Shown in pieces: positions 33,839 through 41,800 of a DNA stretch of 51,372 nt. Made by a program: the position numbers and the translations under genes. The DNA is from Microbacteriaceae bacterium. GTDB lineage: Bacteria > Actinomycetota > Actinomycetes > Actinomycetales > Microbacteriaceae. Location of the stretch: NCBI GenBank assembly GCA_025463565.1, contig JAODAT010000021.1:1-51372 (forward strand). Reading direction: 5' to 3'. Under the pieces are notes generated by a model. That model ran no database searches. It worked only from the letters and a program-made list of their open reading frames with translations, and had not been told where the DNA came from. The first letter of the stretch is position 1; each line of letters begins with the position of its first letter.

Positions 33839-33877
33839 TTCACCATACACGGACTTTGGAATAATGTACTTACATGG
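33839..33877 (+). promoter_or_regulatory. iolE promoter with operator covering the start codon
   Basis: TTCACC (33839-33844) and TAATGT (33862-33867) are exactly 17 bp apart, and the predicted start, 33874, is the A of the iolE ATG, so iolE mRNA appears leaderless. AATGTACTTACATGG (33863-33877) contains the perfect palindrome ATGTA-CT-TACAT, which overlaps the -10 box and the start codon. The same gap must also hold the iolC promoter, which I cannot place with confidence; CACAAATGTG at 33818-33827 may contribute. Confidence 0.68.
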
Positions 33878-34800
33878 AAAAACCACGGGGCAGTGGCACG
33901 GGCAGTGGCAGCAGAAGGGCGCGAGTTGCGGGCGCACCGATCTCCTGGGGGGTGAGCGAAGTGCCGGGCTGGGGATTCCAGCTCGACCCAGAGCGGGTGC
34001 TCGGCGAAATGCACGAGCTCGGGCTGAGCGCCACCGAGTTCGGCCCGGACGGGTTCCTGCCCGAATCACCCTCCGCCAAGGCGACTCTTCTCGCGCGATT
34101 CGACCTCACCGCGGTGGGAAGCTTCGTACCCGTCGTGCTGCACCGGGCCGGCGGCGACCTGCTCCCGGGCATCCACCGGGTGCTCGACGATTACGCGGCC
34201 GCCGGCGCCGGCGTGCTGGTGCTCGCGGCCGTGACCGGTGACGACGGCTACGACGCCGAGCGCCCCGAGCTCACCGAGAGCGAGTGGGCGACGCTCTTCG
34301 AGAACCTCGACCGGATCCGGGGCGTTGCCGCCGCACGCGGTGTTGTCGCGGTGCTTCACCCGCACGCCGGCACCGTGGTCGAAAGCGCGGCGGATGTCGA
34401 GCGCGTACTCTCCGGGTCCGGTATCGGGTTCTGCTTCGACACCGGTCACCTGATGATCGGCGGCACCGACCCGGTGCTCTTCGCCCAGCAGCACGCCGAC
34501 CGCATCGCCCATGCCCACCTCAAAGACGTCTCCGTCGCGGGCATCGAGCGGGTGAAAAGCGGGGAGCTCAGCTATTTCGAAGCCGTCGCCGCCGACCTGC
34601 TGTATCGGCCGCTCGGCCAGGGCGACATCGACATCCGCGCCATCCTCAGCAGCCTGTCCGCCTCGGGCTACGACGGCTGGTACGTGCTCGAGCAGGACCG
34701 GGTGCTGGATGCGGAACCGGCGCCGGGCGAGGGACCGATCGCCGCAGCGGGGGCCAGCCTCGAGTTTCTTCGGGCAGTGCTGAACGAGGTGAGCGCGTGA
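33874..34800 (+). CDS. iolE: Inosose dehydratase
   Basis: A 308-residue AP-endonuclease-like TIM barrel that dehydrates scyllo-inosose. The N-terminal GAPISWGVSEVPGWG (about 19-33) is diagnostic, with later metal-ligand regions in VLHPHAGTVVES (about 165-176), CFDTGHLMIGG (about 186-196), HAHLKDV and the final YVLEQD. The first 18 residues are Gly/Ser/Arg-rich. No other in-frame start codon lies before the motif, so ATG 33874 is the start, and it has no ribosome site. The stop overlaps iolG (GTGA). Confidence 0.95.
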   Translation: MEKPRGSGTGSGSRRARVAGAPISWGVSEVPGWGFQLDPERVLGEMHELGLSATEFGPDGFLPESPSAKATLLARFDLTAVGSFVPVVLHRAGGDLLPGIHRVLDDYAAAGAGVLVLAAVTGDDGYDAERPELTESEWATLFENLDRIRGVAAARGVVAVLHPHAGTVVESAADVERVLSGSGIGFCFDTGHLMIGGTDPVLFAQQHADRIAHAHLKDVSVAGIERVKSGELSYFEAVAADLLYRPLGQGDIDIRAILSSLSASGYDGWYVLEQDRVLDAEPAPGEGPIAAAGASLEFLRAVLNEVSA

Positions 34801-35804
34801 GCGCCCCGCTTCGCTTCGGGCTCATCGGCACCGGCCGCATCGGGCAGGTGCACGCGACCAACATCGCGGGCTCGCCGGATGCCGTGCTCGCCTGGATCTG
34901 CGACCCGTTCATCGAGGGCGCGCAGTCGACCTCGGAGCGGCTCGGCGGTCGCGTAACCACTGACTCGGCCGAGGTGTTCGCGTCGGGTGATGTCGACGCC
35001 GTCGTCGTCGCCTCGCCGACGCCGACGCACATCGACCTCATCGCCGCGGCGATCGACGCCGGCATCCCGGTGCTCTGCGAGAAACCGATCGACCTGGACA
35101 TCGCGCGGGTCGAGCGGCTGCGCGACAAGGCGAGCACGAGCGGCGTGCCGATCGCACTCGGGTTCAACCGACGCTTCGACCCGCACTTCGCGGAGCTGCG
35201 CCGCCGCGTGGTCGCCGGCGAGATCGGCGAGCTCGAGCAGCTGAGCATCATCAGCCGCGACCCGACGCCGCCGCCCGCCGACTACATCCCGCTGTCCGGC
35301 GGTATCTTCCGCGACATGACCATCCACGATTTCGACATGGCCAGGTTCTTCGTGCCGGAGATCGTGGCGGTCACCGCCCACGGGTCGAACCTGTTCAGCG
35401 AGGGGATCAAGGAGGGCGGAGACTACGACACGGCCGTCGTCACCCTGCGCGGTTCGCGTGGAGAACTGATCTCCATCACGAACTCGCGGCACAGCGCCTA
35501 CGGATACGACCAGCGCCTCGAAGCCTTCGGATCGAAGGGTCTGCTGCAGGTCGGAAACGTGGGCGAAACGCTCGTGACGCGCTGGGGCTCGGATGAGGTC
35601 GAAGCCCGCGCTCCCTATCTCGACTTCTTCCTGCAACGCTATGCCGACGCGTACCGCGACGAGCTGGCGGCGTTCATCGAGCTGGTGCGCGGCGGCGAGC
35701 GCCGCAGTCCGGGCTTCGACGACGGCCGCGCCGCCCTGATCCTGGCTGACGCGGCGACTGCTTCAGCCGCGTCCGGGGACACCGTCACGGTCGATCTGGG
35801 ATAG
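34797..35804 (+). CDS. iolG: Inositol 2-dehydrogenase (Gfo/Idh/MocA family)
   Basis: A 335-residue NAD-dependent oxidoreductase that oxidises myo-inositol to scyllo-inosose. The Rossmann motif is GLIGTGRIGQVHATN (about 8-22), CEKPID contains the catalytic Lys (about 95), and DMTIHDFDMARFF carries the Asp-His pair (about 170-182). The GTG start overlaps the iolE stop. It is followed after 58 bp by an MFS gene with its own operator. Confidence 0.93.
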   Translation: MSAPLRFGLIGTGRIGQVHATNIAGSPDAVLAWICDPFIEGAQSTSERLGGRVTTDSAEVFASGDVDAVVVASPTPTHIDLIAAAIDAGIPVLCEKPIDLDIARVERLRDKASTSGVPIALGFNRRFDPHFAELRRRVVAGEIGELEQLSIISRDPTPPPADYIPLSGGIFRDMTIHDFDMARFFVPEIVAVTAHGSNLFSEGIKEGGDYDTAVVTLRGSRGELISITNSRHSAYGYDQRLEAFGSKGLLQVGNVGETLVTRWGSDEVEARAPYLDFFLQRYADAYRDELAAFIELVRGGERRSPGFDDGRAALILADAATASAASGDTVTVDLG

Positions 35805-35821
35805 GTACTTGCCTAAGTAAG

Positions 35822-35836
35822 AATGTTCTGACATGG
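35822..35836 (+). promoter_or_regulatory. IolR-like operator upstream of MFS gene
   Basis: AATGTTCTGACATGG differs from the iolE site only at positions 6 and 9. It lies 26 bases before the MFS start in a 58-bp gap. A second inverted repeat, TACTT-N4-AAGTA, is at 35806-35819, and TTGCCT at 35809 could be a -35 box. Confidence 0.6.
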
Positions 35837-35862
35837 TGATGTGATTCCAATGGAGGAACCCA

Positions 35863-37158
35863 ATGACAAATCCTGATCCCACCATCGTCGTCAAGGCCGA
35901 GGAGTCGCTCTCAGCCGACCCGGCCACCGGCAAGCAGCCGCGCGTCGGCCGCCTGCTCGGCTTGCTGTTCCCGGCCACCCTGGGCATGATCGCCCTCTAC
36001 CAGGGCATCCAGCAGATCCTCATCCCGGCCGGCGTCGCACACCTCGACCCTGCCCACAAGGTTGGCACGCTCGCGATCATGACCACCTTCGTCGCCATCA
36101 CCTCGATGATCGGCATCCCGCTCGGCGGCGCGCTCTCGGACCGCACCCGTTCACGTTTTGGGCGACGCACGCCATGGATCCTCGGCACCGCCGTGGTCTC
36201 CGCCGTGCTGATGATCGCCATGGGCTTCGCCGGCAACCTCATCCTGCTCGCCGTGCTCTACACGGTGCTCTGGCTTACCTCCAACATGTACCAGGGCGCG
36301 GTCACCGCGCTGCTTCCCGACCGGGTGCCCGAGGCGCGCCGCGGACTCGCGGCGTCGATCATCGGCCTCGCGACCCCGATCGGCCTGCTCGTCGGCGTCG
36401 CCGTCGCCGGTGCCGCCGGCCCGCTGTACGGCTACCTGATCATCGCGGTCGTCGTCGTGATCACGGCGCTGATTCTGGTGTTCGGCCTCCGCGAGGAGTC
36501 GAGCGTCGATCTTCCGCCGCAGCCGAAGCGCGAGTCCGGAACCTGGCTCACCTCGGTGGGCCTCTTCCTCAGCGGCTTCGCCGACCGTGACTTCCGCCTC
36601 GCCTTCATCAGCCGGTTCTTCCTCTCGCTCTCCTACGCGACCGCGACCGGCTTCCTCTACTTCACCCTGAGCGACTACATCGGCACGAAGAACCTCCCGG
36701 GGCACTCGGTGCCCGGAGCGGTCACGATCGTCGACATCGTCCTGGTGGTCGGGTGGGTCGCCATCGCGACCTTCGGCGGCTGGCTGTCCGACAAGCTGAA
36801 GCGACGCAAGCTGTTCGTGGGCGTCGCGGCCGTCGGGCTCGCCATCACGATGTTCATTCCGGTCATCAGCCCGACCTGGGGCGGCATCCTGCTCTTCGCC
36901 CTGTTCTCCGGCATCTTCATCGGCACCTACTTCGCCGTAGATCTGGCACTGATGTCGCTCGTGCTGCCGAACAAGCTGAGCGAGGGACGCGACCTCGGCA
37001 TCCTCAACGTGGCGACCGGGCTTCCGACCATCCTCTCCGGTGCAGTCGCGGGACTTCTGATCACGTTCGCCGGCGGATACGCGTCGCTGTACATCTTCGG
37101 TGCGATCTGCGCGCTGGTCTCGGGAGTCGTGGTGTTCTTCATCCGGAAGGTGCGCTGA
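35863..37158 (+). CDS. MFS transporter, probable inositol permease
   Basis: A 431-residue major facilitator with about 12 hydrophobic segments. The loop after TM2 is GGALSDRTRSRFGRRTPW (about 88-105), the one after TM8 is GGWLSDKLKRRKLF, and the N-terminus has about 30 hydrophilic residues. It resembles the carrier at 6001 more than classical sugar porters such as IolT, since I do not see the sugar-porter PESPR motif. Inositol uptake is inferred from position and the shared operator. The ATG follows TGGAGG. Two hydrolase genes follow closely. Confidence 0.88.
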   Translation: MTNPDPTIVVKAEESLSADPATGKQPRVGRLLGLLFPATLGMIALYQGIQQILIPAGVAHLDPAHKVGTLAIMTTFVAITSMIGIPLGGALSDRTRSRFGRRTPWILGTAVVSAVLMIAMGFAGNLILLAVLYTVLWLTSNMYQGAVTALLPDRVPEARRGLAASIIGLATPIGLLVGVAVAGAAGPLYGYLIIAVVVVITALILVFGLREESSVDLPPQPKRESGTWLTSVGLFLSGFADRDFRLAFISRFFLSLSYATATGFLYFTLSDYIGTKNLPGHSVPGAVTIVDIVLVVGWVAIATFGGWLSDKLKRRKLFVGVAAVGLAITMFIPVISPTWGGILLFALFSGIFIGTYFAVDLALMSLVLPNKLSEGRDLGILNVATGLPTILSGAVAGLLITFAGGYASLYIFGAICALVSGVVVFFIRKVR

Positions 37159-37162
37159 CCGC

Positions 37163-37996
37163 ATGCCGCTGCTCACCACGCCGCGCCGTTCAGAAGCGGG
37201 GGGCTCGACGATCAACTGGGATTCCTTCGGCGTGGAGAGCGACCCGCCGCTGGTGCTGATCCAGGGGTTCTCCGCCCAGATGCTGGGTTGGCACCCCGGG
37301 TTCTGCGCACGGCTGGCGGAGGCCGGCTTCCACGTCATCCGGTTCGACAACCGTGACGTGGGAGGTTCACAGCGCTACCCGCAGGGCGGCTACCTGATGA
37401 GCGACCTCGCGGACGACACCGCGGACCTCATCGAGGGACTCGGGCTCGGCCCGACGCACATCGTCGGACAGTCGATGGGCGGCATGATCGCGCAGTACCT
37501 GGCGGTGCAGCGGCCAGACCTGGTCAAGACACTCGGACTGCTCTACACCTCGGCGAAGCTCGACCACGTGCAGGGCCGCGACGACGTGATCGGCATCCTC
37601 GACACCTCCGAGGTGACACGCGAGCAGTACGTCGCCAACTACCTCGTCGCGGAGAGCCTGTGTGCGTCATCCGCCTGGCCGCAGGATGTGGCCTGGATCG
37701 AAGAACTCGGCGGCGAGATGTACGACGCGGGCTACGACCCGAAGGGCATCCAGCGGCAGCTCGAGTGCATCCTGGCGTACACCGATCGCACGGACGACGA
37801 TCGCGGCATCGCGGTGCCGACTGCCATCATGGCCGGCGACAGCGATCGGCTCATCGACTTCGCTGCATCCCTCGAGCTTCACGAACTCATTCCGGGGTCG
37901 ACCCTGCGGATCTTCCCCGGTATGGGTCACGAGTTGCCCCGTGCCCTGTGGGACGATCTGGTGCATGAGCTCCGCGAGAATGCCGACCGTGCCTGA
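37163..37996 (+). CDS. Alpha/beta hydrolase
   Basis: A 277-residue alpha/beta hydrolase. The oxyanion region is LIQGFSAQMLGW (about 32-43) with Gln-Gly in place of His-Gly. FDNRDVGGSQ follows at about 61, the nucleophile is in GQSMGGM (about 99), the acid is probably in AGDSDRLIDF, and the His is in GMGHELP. The pattern matches the DNRD-type hydrolases of streptomycetes and mycobacteria. The ATG lies 4 bp after the MFS stop, so it is cotranscribed with the transporter. Its own stop overlaps the next hydrolase. Confidence 0.88.
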   Translation: MPLLTTPRRSEAGGSTINWDSFGVESDPPLVLIQGFSAQMLGWHPGFCARLAEAGFHVIRFDNRDVGGSQRYPQGGYLMSDLADDTADLIEGLGLGPTHIVGQSMGGMIAQYLAVQRPDLVKTLGLLYTSAKLDHVQGRDDVIGILDTSEVTREQYVANYLVAESLCASSAWPQDVAWIEELGGEMYDAGYDPKGIQRQLECILAYTDRTDDDRGIAVPTAIMAGDSDRLIDFAASLELHELIPGSTLRIFPGMGHELPRALWDDLVHELRENADRA

Positions 37997-38840
37997 GGCG
38001 ACCTACCGCGTGGTCGATGCGACCGTGCACGGACGCGATGGCGACATTCCCGTTCGTGAATACCTCCCGCACGACGAGATCGCCGGCGCGCCCCTTCTCT
38101 GGATGCATGGCGGTGGATTCGCCTTCGGCGGCCTGGACATGAAGGAATCCGACGCGCCCGCCCGCTTTCTCGCGGCCACCGGGCGTCGGGTGCGCGCGGT
38201 CGACTATCGGCTCGCGCCCAAGATCGGTCCATGGTCGAAGCCCGATCTCCGGTCGAAGCCCAATCGCTTTCCCGCCGCCCTGCACGACGTGGTCGATGCC
38301 GCGCATGACCTGGCCTCGGTGACCGGCAGGCGCATCTCCATCGGCGGCGCGAGTGCCGGCGCGAACCTCGCTGCCGGGGCGGCGATGATGCTGCGTGACG
38401 AGGCGCCGCTCGACCTCGTGACGCTAGTGCTCGCGTACGGCGCCTTCCATGGCACCCTGCCCGACGATCCGGAGATCGAAGGCCAGCTTCACGGGCTGGC
38501 CGCGCGAATCATGTTCAACCAGAAGATGATCACCCGGATCTGCCTCAATTACGTCGGGGACCCCGCCCTGATGGTGCCGGGCTATGCCCTTCCTGGTGGT
38601 GGCGACGTGCACGGGCTGCCGCCGACGCTCCTGCTTAACGCCCAGAACGATCGACTGTCGATCTCCGGCGAGGCTTTCGCCAGGGAGCTGACGACCGCGG
38701 GCGTCACAGTGCACGACGAGATAGTGCCGGGCGCGGGCCATGGATTCCTCAACTCGCCGCGCAAACGCGATTTCACCGAGCGGATGACGATGGTCGATAC
38801 CTGGCTTCGCCAGCAGGACGCGAGAGTCGCGGCCGAATAG
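37980..38840 (+). CDS. HSL-family alpha/beta hydrolase (esterase)
   Basis: A 286-residue hormone-sensitive-lipase-type esterase with the oxyanion motif WMHGGGFAFGG (about 41-51), the nucleophile in GGASAGANLA (about 121-130), the acid in NAQNDRLS and the His in GAGHGFLNSP. The usual LAPEHPFPAAL segment is LAPKIGPWSKPDLRSKPNRFPAAL-like, lengthened by about 13 residues, with a near-repeat WSKPDL/RSKPNR. The start is uncertain: ATG 37980 gives a 17-bp overlap with the preceding gene; GTG 37989 is an alternative. It is probably part of the iolE-iolG-MFS operon. Confidence 0.86.
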   Translation: MPTVPEATYRVVDATVHGRDGDIPVREYLPHDEIAGAPLLWMHGGGFAFGGLDMKESDAPARFLAATGRRVRAVDYRLAPKIGPWSKPDLRSKPNRFPAALHDVVDAAHDLASVTGRRISIGGASAGANLAAGAAMMLRDEAPLDLVTLVLAYGAFHGTLPDDPEIEGQLHGLAARIMFNQKMITRICLNYVGDPALMVPGYALPGGGDVHGLPPTLLLNAQNDRLSISGEAFARELTTAGVTVHDEIVPGAGHGFLNSPRKRDFTERMTMVDTWLRQQDARVAAE

Positions 38841-38849
38841 CGGCCGGTC

Positions 38850-41800
38850 TCAGCCGCCATACGTGGTCGCCACGTAGGTGTCGACGCCGCGCTGGGTGCA
38901 TGCGGTGATACTCGATCCGTAGCTGCTCCAGGCGCTGGCGGCGTCGGCCGAGTATGCACTCGGCGCGGATCCGAAGGCGTTGATCAGTTTTCCGGCGGTT
39001 CCCGCGCCGAGCGGAATCGGCACGTTGATTCCCTCTTTGGCCAGTTGATCAGCCAGCTGCGCTTTCGCCTGGGCCACCACGTCATCGGCGCTTCCCCCGT
39101 CGGGCGCGGCGACCCCGCCGGCCGGCACGGTGAGAAGCGGTGCGTCGCCACCCGGGGCGCCGCCACTGATGCAGGAGCTCAGCAGGCTCAGCACGTCGAA
39201 CTGGGCGCCGACAACCTGCCCGGCCTTATCGATGGCATCGACGGCGGCGCCCTTGACGCCCACCGCGTTCAGAATCGACGCGGTGGCGACGAGAACCCAG
39301 CCGGTGGCCTTCACCAGGTACGCCTGGGACAGCACGAAGCCGGTGGCGAAGGTCGCAACCGCGCCGACCGCGCGCTCGGCGACGCTGCTCACCGCGTTAC
39401 CGATCTTGTCCCACGTCGAGTAGTTGTGCAGGTCAGCACTCACCTCGCGGTCGGCATCCATGATCACCCAGCCGGTCTCGCCCTGCTGGGCGTCGACGCT
39501 GCCGCCCCAGCCGTCGAAGCGATCGGAGCTGTCCGCCTGAACCTGCACCTGCGAGCCGCGCAGGAAGCGGTTCGACGCCCCGCCCGGGCAGTTGCCCGGC
39601 GTGGTGATCGACGAGTCGTAGGTGCCCAGGGTGAAACAGACGACCTGGAGGTCGACGGTGGTGGATCCGGTGATGGTTCCACTCGAGTCGATCGCGAGGG
39701 TCGGCCCGAAGCCGTCCGGGTTGCCGATCACCGTGTAGTTGGTGGCGCCATCCGACGACAGGCCCGTGCGCGTGGTGCGGTTCGGACGGCTCCAGCCGTT
39801 CGGGCATCCGCCGTCGTCGTCGAACCAGTCGACGGCCTGTGCGGCGGTCGCGGTGGTCACGTGGCCGGAGTCGTCGTGGATGCGCACATCCAGGGTGATC
39901 GGCGCACAGTATTCAAGCTCATAGCTGTCGCTGCCGATGAACGCGGCCGGTGAACCCTGAAGCCGACCGGTGGTCAGGTCGGTGAGCATCGCCGTGAGTC
40001 CGGGGGCGCCGACCGGGTTTGCCGCGCGCAGGGTCGCCTGCTCGCCGGCGGCCACGAAGCCGGGGGTCGTGCAGAACGGCTCGTCGACGTAGCGCTGGGT
40101 GATGAGGAAGCTACCGCCCTGCGGAAGCGCGACCTTCGGCGCGAAACACCCACCGGAGAAATCGTCGAGCACCCAGTTGGCGTAGACGGTCACCGTCGGC
40201 GCGGCCAGGGTCAGGTCGATCGACGGCCCGTCCGGAAGGTCGCTGTCGCCGAATGCGCTGGGGTCGTCGGCATCGGTGAACGTGTTGTAACCATTACCGA
40301 TCAGACGGGTCACACCGGGGGCCGCGGGGGCGTTCCAGGTCACGTGGGCGAGGCCGGGTACGTTCCGCTCCGCCGAGGGCGCGTAGAGGGTCTGGTTCGT
40401 GGTGACGTCGACTCTGCCCGACGCCACGTACGAGGCGGTGTCGGTGGTGATGCGATACCAGCCGCTTCCACTGATCCGCACGCTGTGCGTCGTGGCGATG
40501 CCGCCGCATCCGTCCTGCGTGCCGACCGCCCTGCCGAACGCTCCGAGCGGTCCGTAGGGATTCGTCGCGTTCACACCGATGATGGCGCGGGACACGATGC
40601 TCACCGACACGCACTTGACCCCGGCGAAGCGGGCCGCGACCTGCACAGCGCCCTGCACGGGTACCACCACGGTCTGCGTGTTGTAGGTCGCGCCAGGGGT
40701 AGCGAACAGCGATGTCACCGGTACGAGGGTGACGTCGCCGGCGGCCAGGTACGGAGCGCCGGTGATCACCTTCCAGGAATCGAGTGTCGTCGCCGGGCCT
40801 GGCGTCGCGGTGAAGGTCAGCGTCGTGCCGGGAACATAGCCGGCGAGGCCGCCGGAAGTGGTGCAGGCTCCCGTCGCGGGCGCAAGCGTCGCGGAGGAGG
40901 TGGGCCGTACCGCTTTGCTGATGGCCGCTGAGCCGCCGGGTGCGGCGAAGATCGACACCGGGGTGCATGCCGCGACTTTGAACGTCGCGCCGACGCTCCG
41001 GTTGCCGTCCATCAGCACAGTGCCGTAGTCGTTGTTGACAAGCGTGAATCCGCTGAGCGCGTCGACGGTGTAGTCGGCGGACGCCCGCACGACATCGATG
41101 TCGACCGTCGTGCCGACCGCGTAGCGCGGATGGCCTGCGGCGAGGGCAGCGAGGTCAGAGGTGGTCGGGTTCGACGGGTCGGAACAGTTCGGTGGCGTGT
41201 AACTGGTGAGGTAGCCGCCGTTGCTGGAACGGGCCGCCGCCAGCGGAGCGATGGTCAGCGTGTAGCAGGTCGGTGCGTAGCGCTGCACCGGAACATATGT
41301 TCCGTTGCTCTCCACGGTCACCGAGGGGGTGATGCCGGGGATCACCACGCCGCCGAAGGTCCAGTGATCAACGAGGTAGTTCGTCGTCGGCGTCGCCGAC
41401 AGTGTGATGACGCTGTCGGTGCGGATGCCGGCGTGCGAACTGCCGCAGCGCACCGCCCGCGAGTAGTCGGCCCTGCCCAGGATCACCGGGAACACGCACG
41501 AGTAGATACCCGTCTCGCCGGCGAGCCGTGTGGACGGGGCGTCATCCGACGGAAGGAACACCGCCTGATAGCCGGTGCTCACCCGCCCGCCGGACACGCT
41601 GCCGCGCGGGATGAGCGTGCAACTGCCGGAGACGGCGGTGCCGCTGCAACTGGTGCCGGCGATGGTCACGAGCACCGCTCCCTGGGCGGCGCGTCCACTC
41701 GTGGTGGTGGTCCAGGTGGCTGTGACCGGGTCGCCGAACACCCAGGACCCGACCGCGGGCGAATAGCTGACCGACAGCTGCGAGGTGCGCGGGCCGGTGC

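Noticed and set aside
36151..37350. Long minus-strand frame opposite the inositol-locus MFS gene
   Set aside because: Same low-complexity acidic composition as other antisense shadows; no start context, and it extends across the next gene.
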